This document shows, one piece after another, positions 26,420-34,547 of a stretch of DNA of 64,000 nucleotides; position 1 is the stretch's first letter; each line of letters begins with the position of its first letter. The DNA is from an uncultured Acetatifactor sp. (GTDB taxonomy: Bacteria > Bacillota > Clostridia > Lachnospirales > Lachnospiraceae), in the NCBI GenBank assembly GCA_910584235.1, contig CAJTZD010000007.1:48578-112577 (forward strand), given 5' to 3'. The notes beneath the pieces were generated by a model. The model ran no database searches and was not told where the DNA came from. It saw only the letters and a list, made by a program, of their open reading frames with translations. The position numbers and the translations under genes were made by a program.

Positions 26420-26448
26420 TTGACAGTTTCTGGTTTTCGTAGTATACT
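26420..26448 (+). promoter_or_regulatory. Promoter of ktrB
   Basis: TTGACA (26420-26425), a 17-nt spacer and TATACT (26443-26448). The leader of about 85 nt contains a GCAGCG/CGCTGC hairpin. No c-di-AMP riboswitch is recognisable. Confidence 0.8.
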
Positions 26449-26539
26449 AACATGGTGCCGCAGCGTTCTGAAGCGCTGCTTTCCATTGAGAACCGGCCAG
26501 AAATCAGAAAAGGAAGAACGTTTCGACGTTTAATAGGAT

Positions 26540-27886
26540 ATGAAAAAAAGAAAAACCACAACCACCGGAATCATCATGCTGGGCTTCCTCCTGGGAGCGC
26601 TGCTGGGGGCGCTGCTTCTCATGCTCCCCGTCAGCACCAGGCCCGGCCAGTCCATAGGCTTTCTGGACGCCCTCTTCGTGTCCACCTCCGGCATCTGCGT
26701 CACAGGCCTGTCCACCGTGAACATCGGCCAGACTTTCTCTGCTTTCGGGCAGATCGTCCTGCTGCTGCTGATCCAGTGCGGGGGGCTGGGCATCGTGACC
26801 TTTACCACCATGGTCCTGTTACTGTTCCGCCGCCGGATCACCCTGTCGGACAGGATGCTGATTCAGAGCGCCTACAATCTGGACACCCTCTCCGGGCTGG
26901 TGCGGCTAACCATGCGCATCCTGAAAGTGACGCTGTGCCTGGAGGGCATCGGAGCTTTCGGTTACGCGTTTGTCTTCATTCCAGAATTCGGCCTGAAGGG
27001 CATTTGGTACAGCGTCTTCCACGCGGTGTCCGCTTTCTGCAACGCCGGGATCGATCTGCTGGGAGGCAACAGCTTCTGCGGCTACCGGGAAAATGTCGTC
27101 ATAAACCTTACCACCGTCTTCCTGATCATTGTCAGCGGGCTGGGCTTTCCGGTGTACTGGGAGGTGGCCAGGGTGGTAGTGCCCCACAGGAAAAAGGGCC
27201 CCTACCCCCGCAAGATGAACCTGCAGGCGAAAATCGTGCTCTCCGTCACCCTCGCTCTGGTTCTGGCGGGCACGGCATTGACACTGCTCTTCGAATATGA
27301 CAATCCGGCCACCTTAGGGCTCCTAAGCTGGCCCGAAAAAGGGATGGCGGCGCTGTTCCAGTCCGTGACCCTGCGCACCGCCGGATTCGCCACCATACCC
27401 CAGGAATCTTTCCGTCCCGCGTCCTGCCTGACATACCTGATATTCATGTTCATCGGCGGCTCCCCCGCGGGAACGGCAGGCGGCGTGAAGACCGTGACCA
27501 TCGTCATGCTCATCGCCTCCATGCTGGCCAATATCAAGGGGAAAAAGGACGTCACCGTCATGAACCGGAAAGTTGCGGACGAGACCATCCGCCGGTGCGT
27601 GGCCATCGTGACTTTCAGCTTCTCCGTGCTGGTGGTGCTGACCGTCGCCCTGCTGGCCGTGCAGCGCAGCGACTTCCTGGACACTCTGTACGAAATGACC
27701 TCCGCCATCGCCACGGTAGGGCTGTCAAGGGGACTCACCGGAGCCCTGTACCCCGCCGGGAAGCTGATCGTGGCCCTCACCATGTACCTGGGCAGGATCG
27801 GCCCAATCACACTGGCGCTGGTCTTCAACAGCCGCACGCCGGCGGACAATATTTCCTATGCAGACAGTAAGGTGATCATTGGGTAG
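26540..27886 (+). CDS. ktrB: Potassium channel-type transporter membrane subunit (KtrB/TrkH)
   Basis: The 448-residue membrane protein has four pore-loop repeats typical of the Trk/Ktr/HKT superfamily: STSGICVTGLST, HAVSAFCNAGIDLL, SVTLRTAGFATIP and MTSAIATVGLSRGLTG. Between the third and fourth lies the gating loop GGSPAGTAGGVKT. It imports K+ (often Na+-dependent) when bound to the cytosolic KtrA ring. The ATG at 26540 has only a weak, close AGGAT ribosome site. The partner ktrA lies 1.05 kb downstream, separated by a foreign-looking RNA and nuclease cassette instead of being adjacent. Confidence 0.92.
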   Translation: MKKRKTTTTGIIMLGFLLGALLGALLLMLPVSTRPGQSIGFLDALFVSTSGICVTGLSTVNIGQTFSAFGQIVLLLLIQCGGLGIVTFTTMVLLLFRRRITLSDRMLIQSAYNLDTLSGLVRLTMRILKVTLCLEGIGAFGYAFVFIPEFGLKGIWYSVFHAVSAFCNAGIDLLGGNSFCGYRENVVINLTTVFLIIVSGLGFPVYWEVARVVVPHRKKGPYPRKMNLQAKIVLSVTLALVLAGTALTLLFEYDNPATLGLLSWPEKGMAALFQSVTLRTAGFATIPQESFRPASCLTYLIFMFIGGSPAGTAGGVKTVTIVMLIASMLANIKGKKDVTVMNRKVADETIRRCVAIVTFSFSVLVVLTVALLAVQRSDFLDTLYEMTSAIATVGLSRGLTGALYPAGKLIVALTMYLGRIGPITLALVFNSRTPADNISYADSKVIIG

Positions 27887-27956
27887 GGGTGTTTCTCTCA
27901 AGGTCAGCAGGAAAACTGGAAACTGATAAATACTCGATAAAAATTCAGTAAACTGG

Positions 27957-27984
27957 TTGATTTTCCGTATCAATTGAGTATAAT
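27957..27984 (+). promoter_or_regulatory. Promoter of the structured-RNA/PBECR4 cassette
   Basis: TTGATT (27957-27962), a 16-nt spacer and TATAAT (27979-27984). It lies 70 nt after the ktrB stop, so the cassette has its own start of transcription near 27991. Confidence 0.75.
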
Positions 27985-27990
27985 ATAGGT

Positions 27991-28247
27991 AGTGCAGAAA
28001 TGCCTCGATGTAAGAGCATCGTTAAAAGTTGTGCTGCAGATGGAGCAGGTTAAACTTCCATCACTTCAGATGCCTTAACTGGGCATCGAGCCTGGCTGCT
28101 AGGATAAAGCAGTAGTCCATGTGGGGGACTTAACGATTTCCACATCGTTACTGGTATCTTTACTGGATACCGAGGCTGACAACCAGCATAAAACTCTTAT
28201 CGAAAGAATTTTAGAGGAGTGTGGTCAAATCACGCTCCTCTTTGCAT
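27991..28247 (+). ncRNA. Candidate structured RNA upstream of the PBECR4-like gene
   Basis: About 255 nt between the promoter and the nuclease gene are packed with short perfect hairpins. In order they are CGATG/CATCG, GATGGA/TCCATC, ATGCC/GGCAT, CTGCT/AGCAG, AACGAT/ATCGTT, GGTATC/GATACC, and a final 10-bp hairpin at 28213-28241. A long-range pairing CTCGATG (28004-28010) with CATCGAG (28084-28090) is also possible and competes with the first and third. Two loops share the sequence T(T/A)ACTG. The open frame through this part (from a GTG at 28121) is incidental. I do not recognise the RNA family. Confidence 0.6.
28213..28241 (+). terminator. Hairpin just before the PBECR4-like gene
   Basis: AGAGGAGTGTG, loop GTCAAAT, CACGCTCCTCT (one G-T pair), followed by only two to three T's. 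It ends 17 nt before the ATG at 28259. It could be a leaky terminator that sets the RNA-to-protein ratio, or could control access to the ribosome site. Confidence 0.6.
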
Positions 28248-28258
28248 ATGAGGTGCAG

Positions 28259-28894
28259 ATGGTTACAAAAACAGAAAAGAAAAATGCGATTCGGCAGAAC
28301 ATCATTGATTCGGCCGCGATTTATAGCAAAAATCTTGCGGGAAAAACCTTTTTATATGTATATGGTGAAAATTTTTTTGAAGTCATGTTTTCCATCAATC
28401 ACTTTTTACATCTGACAGGGGTTGAAACCGGACTATCCGCCAAGGATTTCTATAAGAATGCAAAAAAAGGAAAGCTTTCCAGCAATCAGTTTTATTTTAC
28501 AGAGAGACATCCCTATGCAAATGCCAGAAAAAAGCTGCCATGTTTAAAGAGATTGCCAGAGCTTACAAGCCAGATGGTATGTGTTCTGAAAGATATGCAG
28601 ACGGCAACCATACTATATAAGTTAAGCGTGACGAATCTGGAATTTACATTAGGCCTTACAGAGAATATTGATACTCATGGAAAAAAGATAAATGATTACT
28701 TTCTTCCCATGTCGCTTCGGGTAGAAGATTCTTCCGTTAAAAAAAGCAAGGATGGCGAAATCGTGGACTTCATCTTTGCGAAAGATGCATGCATGTCCCA
28801 ATACAACAAACTGGTGGTTCAGGATACCAAAAAGAACATACCTGAAAATATCCGGTATTTGATTGATGCGGGTTTTTACCATAAAGCAAAGTAA
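28259..28894 (+). CDS. PBECR4-domain-like putative nuclease (toxin candidate)
   Basis: A 211-residue basic, soluble protein resembling PBECR4 proteins, which are predicted RNases of the barnase/EndoU/colicin E5-D/RelE-like fold. The recognisable core is NHFLHLTGVETGLSAKDFYK, then KGKLSSNQFYF, a Leu-rich helical segment, NDYFLPMSLRVEDSSV and VDFIFAKDACMSQYNKLV. Catalytic residues cannot be named with confidence. The ATG at 28259 has GAGGTG 4 nt upstream; earlier starts would lie in the RNA element. Codon use is clearly more AT-rich than in ktrB and ktrA, so it was probably acquired. It sits between two genes that normally adjoin. No partner protein gene is present, so the RNA upstream is the only candidate antitoxin. 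Confidence 0.7.
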   Translation: MVTKTEKKNAIRQNIIDSAAIYSKNLAGKTFLYVYGENFFEVMFSINHFLHLTGVETGLSAKDFYKNAKKGKLSSNQFYFTERHPYANARKKLPCLKRLPELTSQMVCVLKDMQTATILYKLSVTNLEFTLGLTENIDTHGKKINDYFLPMSLRVEDSSVKKSKDGEIVDFIFAKDACMSQYNKLVVQDTKKNIPENIRYLIDAGFYHKAK

Positions 28895-28939
28895 CTACAT
28901 AGCACTGCCAAAAGAAATAAGACAAAGGAGATCCGATCC

Positions 28940-29620
28940 ATGAAAAAACAATCCCAAAAAGAATACATCGTCATCGGCCTGGGCCGATTCGGCAGCAGCA
29001 TCGCCCTGCAGCTGGAGGCCAATGGCTGCAAAGTCCTGGCCATCGACCGCAACGAGCAGAGGGTCCGGCTCATCGCCGATTACGTCACTTTGGCCATGTG
29101 CCTGGACGTGGCCAACGACGAGGCCTTAGAGGAGCTGGGCGGCAGGAATTTCGACGGCGCGGTGATCTCCATCGGCCACAGCCTGGACGCCTCGGTGCTG
29201 GCCACCATCTGGGCCAAGGAGCAGGGCATCAGCCAGGTCATCGCCAAGGCCTACGATGAGAAGCAGGGCAAGATCCTCACCAAGATAGGCGCGGACAAGA
29301 TCGTCTATCCGGAAAAGGAGATCGGCGTCCAGCTGGCAAACGACCTGGCGTTCAACAATATGTTCGATACCATAGAGCTGTCCTCGGAATACTCCATCGG
29401 CGAGATCATCACCCCCACCGACTGGATCGGCAAGGATCTGCGGACGCTGAAGCTCCGGGAGAAATACGGCATCAACGCCATCGCCGTCAAGCGGGGCGGG
29501 CAGCTTTTGGTGAATCCTCCCGCAGACCAGCCCACCAAAAAGGACGATGTGTTCATGCTTCTGGGGACCAATTCCACCCTGAAGAAAATCGCCAGCGCCA
29601 ACGCTCCCCGGAAGAACTGA
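28940..29620 (+). CDS. ktrA: Potassium uptake regulatory subunit (KtrA, RCK protein)
   Basis: The 226-residue cytosolic protein has an RCK_N Rossmann domain (IVIGLGRFGSSIALQLEANG, with an Asp in VLAIDRNEQRV for adenosine binding). An RCK_C domain follows from about residue 140 (EIITPTDWIGKDLRTLKLRE), the part that binds c-di-AMP in related proteins. Octameric KtrA gates KtrB in response to ATP/ADP. The start has AAAGGAG about 10 nt upstream. It can be read from the cassette promoter or from ktrB read-through; no promoter of its own is visible in the 45-nt gap. Confidence 0.94.
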   Translation: MKKQSQKEYIVIGLGRFGSSIALQLEANGCKVLAIDRNEQRVRLIADYVTLAMCLDVANDEALEELGGRNFDGAVISIGHSLDASVLATIWAKEQGISQVIAKAYDEKQGKILTKIGADKIVYPEKEIGVQLANDLAFNNMFDTIELSSEYSIGEIITPTDWIGKDLRTLKLREKYGINAIAVKRGGQLLVNPPADQPTKKDDVFMLLGTNSTLKKIASANAPRKN

Positions 29621-29660
29621 GGCCGCTCCCTGGCACGCTTTTGTCCCTTTTCATCTGAAT

Positions 29661-29694
29661 CCCCTGCCGCTTTGTCCGGCGGCCAGGGACTTTT
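29661..29694 (+). terminator. Terminator after ktrA
   Basis: CCCTG-CCGC pairs with GCGG-CCAGGG around a short loop, followed by ACTTTTG. Confidence 0.6.
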
Positions 29695-29765
29695 GCCGCT
29701 CTATGTTCCTTTGGATTTCCCGGCGCGGAAAGCTTTTTACCACTTCTTCGCCCGGAGAGGTTTTC

Positions 29766-30794
29766 TCACTTCATCACCATCTCCCCATCCTCCGGCAGAG
29801 GCTTCAGGGGCTCATGGGGCAGAGTCTGATACCAGAACGCTACGGACGTGTAGTCGTCATATCTGGGGCCTGTCCAGCCCAGATTGTCCAGCGTCATCCG
29901 GAAACCGGTCTCGAAATGGATGGGATCCGCCACATGGAGACGGTACAGCAGAAACCGCTGCTGTCCGTTGTAAAAGGCCGCGTTGTCCCCCAGGATGGCG
30001 AACATTCCGGCATAGAGACCGCTGTAGGTGTGGTATCGCTTCAGATAGATATCGTTGCCGAACCCGTAGGCGCCCCCGAAGTAGTCTTCCGTGCCGGTAT
30101 AGTGGATGGAGGGATATCTGTCGTCGTCAATGTACATCCTGGCCTCCCCCTCTACCCAGCAGGTATTGTTGCCGTTCATGCCGGCAGCCAAAGTGAGCCC
30201 CGCAAACTGGCCCTTGCCTCTGATATTGTCTATGACGGTATAGGAACGCCCTTTCTGCACCGGGTGCTCCTGACGGTAGGACGCATGAAAATAGCCGATA
30301 TTTTCCGGCAGTTCCAGATAGCAGCCCGTTATCATGTAGAAAAGCGTCTTATCCTCCCGGCTGCGATTTTCCATGGTGATCTTACAGTGCTCTCGGAAAG
30401 GCATCTCCCAGTAGCAGTTCAGGCCTCTTCCGGGGGCCACCAGAATTTTGGCAGAATTCAAAATCGGATATCTGCCCTCCCGGTCTTCAAAATTCTCATC
30501 GTAGGCACAGCCAAAGAACGCCGAAATCGGCGCCTCCACGGAAGGATTCTCGTTCCCCTCCCAGTAGATCCGCAGGATAAAGCTGTGCCCCACATATCCC
30601 GTGAACCAGATATTCTGAATCATTCCCGGCCCGTCGGTGTCCAGCAGCGTAACGGTCTCCCCGGGGCGGATTTCGATGCAGGGCCGCAGCTTGGTGCAGT
30701 CCCCGCCTTTTGCGCCCCCGCCCCTTGTCCCCGTGGGATTCTCGGCGGAAAAGGCAAATGTTTTGATATCCTGTATCAGATGAATGCTTTCCAT
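29766..30794 (-). CDS. GH172 (DUF2961) glycoside hydrolase
   Basis: The 342-residue protein has the double jelly-roll motifs of DUF2961: GPGMIQNIWFTG, RIYWEGNENPSVEAPISAFFG and HYTGTEDYFGGAYGFG. The last contains the Glu assigned as catalytic in GH172. Known members release alpha-D-fructofuranosyl, alpha-D-arabinofuranosyl or related furanoside units, so the substrate here is open. No signal peptide is visible, which suggests intracellular action on imported oligosaccharides. The start has GGGAGG about 7 nt upstream. It is a single-gene unit with its own strong promoter. Confidence 0.88.
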   Translation of the reverse strand: MESIHLIQDIKTFAFSAENPTGTRGGGAKGGDCTKLRPCIEIRPGETVTLLDTDGPGMIQNIWFTGYVGHSFILRIYWEGNENPSVEAPISAFFGCAYDENFEDREGRYPILNSAKILVAPGRGLNCYWEMPFREHCKITMENRSREDKTLFYMITGCYLELPENIGYFHASYRQEHPVQKGRSYTVIDNIRGKGQFAGLTLAAGMNGNNTCWVEGEARMYIDDDRYPSIHYTGTEDYFGGAYGFGNDIYLKRYHTYSGLYAGMFAILGDNAAFYNGQQRFLLYRLHVADPIHFETGFRMTLDNLGWTGPRYDDYTSVAFWYQTLPHEPLKPLPEDGEMVMK

Positions 30795-30813
30795 ATTCTC
30801 CCTCCCGATGTGG

Positions 30814-30842
30814 TTGACATTTGTCTGATGATAGCATATAAT
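30814..30842 (+). promoter_or_regulatory. Consensus plus-strand promoter overlapping the GH172 promoter
   Basis: TTGACA (30814-30819), exactly 17 nt, TATAAT (30837-30842): a perfect consensus. It points into the 3' end of the antiporter operon, where no plus-strand gene exists, so its product would be antisense to that operon. Confidence 0.65.
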
Positions 30843-30856
30843 CGTGCCACTGTCAA
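30828..30856 (-). promoter_or_regulatory. Promoter of the GH172 gene
   Basis: In minus orientation: TTGACA (30851-30856), a 17-nt spacer, TATCAT (30828-30833). It overlaps a plus-strand promoter by 15 nt. Confidence 0.8.
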
Positions 30857-30891
30857 CGGTATCCCGAAAATCAGCCTCCCGGCCCGCCGCC

Positions 30892-33027
30892 CTACCACCA
30901 GATAAGATACAGCAAAGTCAGCGCAAGCCCCAGGCAGAACAGCAGCAACCCAAAGGACAGACTCCGCTGGATGATGCGGTTGGTCTCCCGAAACTGCTGG
31001 TTCTTCACCGCCGCCAGGTGCACATAGTCCCGGTGGAGGGGGTTTTTGCGCCGCCAGGTGCGGTTGCCCAGACCCTGGAACGCGTTCAGCGTCCGGCCCA
31101 GGCCGGCCGTCAGCGCATTGCCCTCTGTCCTCTCCCGGGGCAGAGGGCTGTCCCGGTAAAGGGTCTTTCGCAGCCCCACCACCAGCCAGTCCGCCACACT
31201 GTCCAGCACCCTGCAGGCCACCCCCAGGATCCAGGGCAGGGCGTACAGCGCCACAGGCCGGTACACAAGCTCCTCCAGATCCAGCCATCCGGGCCAGGCG
31301 TCCACATATTCCCCGCTGCGGTTTTGGAGAACCCTGCGGATGAAAACCAGGTAAACCGCAGCCCCAATCCCAACGGATATCAGGCTCCCTTTCAGATTTC
31401 CGAGACTGAAATAAGCCGCCGGATGTCCCGCCTCCTCCAGCCTCATGAAACCCCGGGCCAGACCGGCCGCTTTCTCCATCAGGGCATGGGGGCACAGGCC
31501 CCACACCAGCAGCGCCGTCCCGCTGCCGGCCAGGGCAAGCACCGAGGCAGGCCTCATATACGCTTCTCTCCTGTCGTACTTTTCCTGCAGGGCCGGATCC
31601 CGGTTCTTTTCCACGAAAATCGCCGCAAAGAGCTTCGCCATATACGCCACGGTGAGTCCGCCGGAGAACAGGAACAGATACTCCAGCGCCCGTAGCAAGC
31701 CTCCGCCCCCATACTCCGCCATGCTCTCGTGGAGCAAAGTTTTGCTCACATAGCCGCCGAACAGAGGAATTCCGCCTATGGCCAGCGCCCCCGTAAGAAA
31801 GATGGCCTTTAACAGAGGCTTCTTCCTGCCAAAGCCCCGGATGGCATTCAGGTTCAGGGCATGGGCGTTCATATACACCACCCCAGCGGCCAGAAACAGC
31901 ACCAGCTTAATCAGGGAATGGTTCACCATGTGCAGGAACGTGCCGCTGGCCGCCAATAGACGGTATTGTGCATTTCCGCTCCCCTGGGGCATCCCAAGCA
32001 TCCCGATCCCCACCAGGATAAAGCCGATCTGGGACATGGAGGAGCAGGCCAGCGTACGCTTCAAGTCCACGGAGAACACCGCCAGCGCCGCGCCCCCAAA
32101 CATGGTAGCCGCCCCCAGGGCCAGAATCATATGACTCCATGCCCTGTCCTGGGGGAACAGATAGCAGCCCAGAATCAGGATGCCGTAGATGCCCGTTTTG
32201 GTCAGGATGCCGGACAGCAGGGCAGAGGCCGGAGCAGGGGCCGCCGGATGGGCCTTAGGCAGCCAGATATGCAGGGGAAACGCCCCCGCCTTGGCCCCGA
32301 AGCCCGTGAGCAGACATGCCCCCGCGGCGTACAGCACGGCTTTTTCCCCACAGGCCTCCGCCGCCCCGGGCAGCTCCTCTATGACCACGGTGCCCAGCCG
32401 GTGGTACAGCAAAAAGATCCCCATGAGCATCACAAGACCCCCGGTCACCGCCACCGCCAGATAGGTGGCCGCGGCCCGCAGAGCCGGCCCGGTCTCCTCC
32501 TGGGCCACCCACGCATAGGAAGTAAACGACATGATTTCAAAGAACACAAAGGTGGTGTATAAATCCGCGGACAAAAACACCCCCATAGCGGCCCCCAGGG
32601 TCCAAAGCAGAAACAGATAAAAGCGGCTCACACGGCGCCGGCCGCGGAAATACTCCCCGGAGAGCAGCGCCGCCATCAGCCACAGGAACGCGGCCACGCA
32701 GCCGTACACGGCCCGAAATCCGTCCAGGGTAAAATGCAGCCCCAGACCGCAGACATCCGCAATGTCCAGAGAAACCCTCTGCCCGGAGCCCATGCCAAAA
32801 TATGACACCAATGTCATGACCAGAAGCTCCAGAGCCGCGCAGGCCGCCAAAAGCACGGTTCCCGGCCTCCCGCCGGCGCTTTCCTCCCGGACTCCCCGGG
32901 CATTTCTCTCCCTTTTCTCGGAAGCCCTACCCGCCAGAAAGACCAGAACCCCTGCCGGAAAAGGGAAAAATACCAAAAATGCCAATCCTGTCTCCAACTC
33001 CGTCACCCTCCATGCAAATCTCTGCAC
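30892..33027 (-). CDS. Antiporter-like membrane subunit 4 (NuoL/HyfB-like, 711 residues)
   Basis: The largest of four proton-channel-type subunits in the Mrp-like operon. It keeps the key charged residues of the NuoL/M/N family: Glu in FVFFEIMSFTSY, Lys in GFGAKAGAFPLHIWLPKAHP, Lys in GILTKTGIYG and Lys in GGYVSKTLLHES. The C-terminal extension (beyond about residue 500) has extra helices and ends in a membrane segment (LLLFCLGLALTLLYLIWW). The open frame starts at a GTG (33027) without a good ribosome site. A TTG at 32997 with GGAGG 7 nt upstream is the likelier start, giving about 701 residues. It is the last gene of the operon, 19 nt after the preceding one. Confidence 0.85.
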   Translation of the reverse strand: MQRFAWRVTELETGLAFLVFFPFPAGVLVFLAGRASEKRERNARGVREESAGGRPGTVLLAACAALELLVMTLVSYFGMGSGQRVSLDIADVCGLGLHFTLDGFRAVYGCVAAFLWLMAALLSGEYFRGRRRVSRFYLFLLWTLGAAMGVFLSADLYTTFVFFEIMSFTSYAWVAQEETGPALRAAATYLAVAVTGGLVMLMGIFLLYHRLGTVVIEELPGAAEACGEKAVLYAAGACLLTGFGAKAGAFPLHIWLPKAHPAAPAPASALLSGILTKTGIYGILILGCYLFPQDRAWSHMILALGAATMFGGAALAVFSVDLKRTLACSSMSQIGFILVGIGMLGMPQGSGNAQYRLLAASGTFLHMVNHSLIKLVLFLAAGVVYMNAHALNLNAIRGFGRKKPLLKAIFLTGALAIGGIPLFGGYVSKTLLHESMAEYGGGGLLRALEYLFLFSGGLTVAYMAKLFAAIFVEKNRDPALQEKYDRREAYMRPASVLALAGSGTALLVWGLCPHALMEKAAGLARGFMRLEEAGHPAAYFSLGNLKGSLISVGIGAAVYLVFIRRVLQNRSGEYVDAWPGWLDLEELVYRPVALYALPWILGVACRVLDSVADWLVVGLRKTLYRDSPLPRERTEGNALTAGLGRTLNAFQGLGNRTWRRKNPLHRDYVHLAAVKNQQFRETNRIIQRSLSFGLLLFCLGLALTLLYLIWW

Positions 33028-33046
33028 CCGTATCCTGCTATCAGAA

Positions 33047-34522
33047 TCACATCTTCCCCAAAACAGCCGCCTCCAGCACTCTGACCACAGGGTCGGAATA
33101 CAGTCCGAGGCCCACGGTCAGCAGAGCGAACAGCACCAGGGGCGCCAGCATCCTCCACCCCGGGTCCGCCGTTTCTTCTGTGGCGCCGTGGTCCAAGTCA
33201 TCCCCCGCCAAAAAGGCCCGCACCACAATGCTCGTCATGTAGATCGCCGTCAGCAGCGCCGATACCAGCAGAGCCGCCACCCCCGCCCAGGCCAAAGGTT
33301 CCCCGCAGGCTGCGGCCGCCTTGGCCAGATACCACTTGCTGACAAAGCCGCACAGCCCCGGCACCCCCATCAGACCCAGGGCGGACACCGCAAAGCACAG
33401 GAACACCTTGGGCATCCTCCGGCCCAGCCCGTCCAGCTCATGGACGAAATTTCGCCCTGTCCGGTGGATCACCGCCCCGGCGCAGAGGAACGCGCACATC
33501 TTCATCAGGGAATGGAACACCAGGTGCGCCATGGCCCCAAGCATCCCCAGGGGCGTCATCAGCGTCACCCCAAACAGCATATAGGACAGATTGCTCACCG
33601 TAGACCATGCCAGCCGCCTCTTGAGATGGGTCTCTTTCAGGGCCCGGCTGCAGCCGTACAGAATCGTGAAAACCGCCAGCCCCGTCACCACATGCTGCGC
33701 CCATGTCCCCCGAAGCAGCCCGGTTCCAAAGCTATAATAGGTCACCCGCATCACCGCGAAAGCCCCTGTGTTCACCACTGCCACCGCATGGAGCAGCGCC
33801 GTCACCGGGGTGGGGGCCACGCTGGCTTTCGGCAGCCAGGAGGAGAATGGCCACATAGCTGTCTTCACCGAAAATCCGCAGAAGCAAAGCACATACACCA
33901 GAAGCAAAGTGTCCTTTTTCTCCGCAATGTTGGCCATGTCCAACACCCCTCCCGGCACAAAGGAGGAGGTGGTGCCGTAGACCAGCACGAAGATCATGCC
34001 GATGAAAGCAAACGCCGCGCCCCCCAGCATGTAGTACAGATAGGCCCTGCTGGCCAGGACAGCCTCCCTGGTCCTGGTGTGCATCACCAAAGGCAGCGTC
34101 ACAAGGCTCAGCATCTCGAAGAAAAAGTACATGGTCAGGATATTCTCCGACAGGGCCACCCCCAAGGTGACCCCGTAGGTAGCTGTATAGAACAGGAAAA
34201 AGGACTCCGCGTTCTCCTCTTTTTCCATATATTCAAAAGAATACAGCATGGCAAAGGGCCAGAGGAATGCCGCCAGCCCCGCGAACACCGCCCCCGGCCC
34301 GTCCAGCCCCAGGGTGATGCTCAGATCATGGGTAAAGCGGAACACCGTAAGCGCCCTTTGGGGCGCGTCCATCAGCAGCAGGCAGACCAGCCCGGAATTG
34401 ACGCACACTGCCGTCTCCAGATAGATCCGCATGGCCCTCCTGCTGCGAAAGGACAGCAATGGCAGCAGGATCCCTGTAAACACAGGCAGAATCACTGCCA
34501 GCAGCATTATAACTTCACTCAT
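33047..34522 (-). CDS. Antiporter-like membrane subunit 3 (MrpD/NuoM-like)
   Basis: A 491-residue membrane protein with about 14 hydrophobic segments. Glu is conserved in MYFFFEMLSLVTLPLVM, the TM7-type Lys in GFSVKTAMWPFSSWLPKA and the TM12-type Lys in GFVSKWYLAKAA. Where the sister subunits read V/TKTG or VKSG in the next helix, this one reads AVVNTGAFAV, so the usual TM8 Lys appears replaced by Asn. The start at 34522 has AAAGGGTGG about 6 nt upstream; the gap to the preceding gene is 25 nt. It probably contributes a modified ion path or a structural role. Confidence 0.87.
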   Translation of the reverse strand: MSEVIMLLAVILPVFTGILLPLLSFRSRRAMRIYLETAVCVNSGLVCLLLMDAPQRALTVFRFTHDLSITLGLDGPGAVFAGLAAFLWPFAMLYSFEYMEKEENAESFFLFYTATYGVTLGVALSENILTMYFFFEMLSLVTLPLVMHTRTREAVLASRAYLYYMLGGAAFAFIGMIFVLVYGTTSSFVPGGVLDMANIAEKKDTLLLVYVLCFCGFSVKTAMWPFSSWLPKASVAPTPVTALLHAVAVVNTGAFAVMRVTYYSFGTGLLRGTWAQHVVTGLAVFTILYGCSRALKETHLKRRLAWSTVSNLSYMLFGVTLMTPLGMLGAMAHLVFHSLMKMCAFLCAGAVIHRTGRNFVHELDGLGRRMPKVFLCFAVSALGLMGVPGLCGFVSKWYLAKAAAACGEPLAWAGVAALLVSALLTAIYMTSIVVRAFLAGDDLDHGATEETADPGWRMLAPLVLFALLTVGLGLYSDPVVRVLEAAVLGKM

Positions 34523-34547
34523 GGCAACCACCCTTTCTCGCTCCTTG

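Noticed and set aside
28121..28258. GTG-started N-terminal extension of the PBECR4-like protein
   Set aside because: It would translate through four perfect hairpins including the terminator-like one; the ATG at 28259 has its own ribosome site.
30776..31504. Minus-strand open frame of 242 codons in another frame of the last antiporter gene
   Set aside because: Gly/Pro/Arg-rich translation typical of a shifted frame; it also crosses the GH172 promoter.
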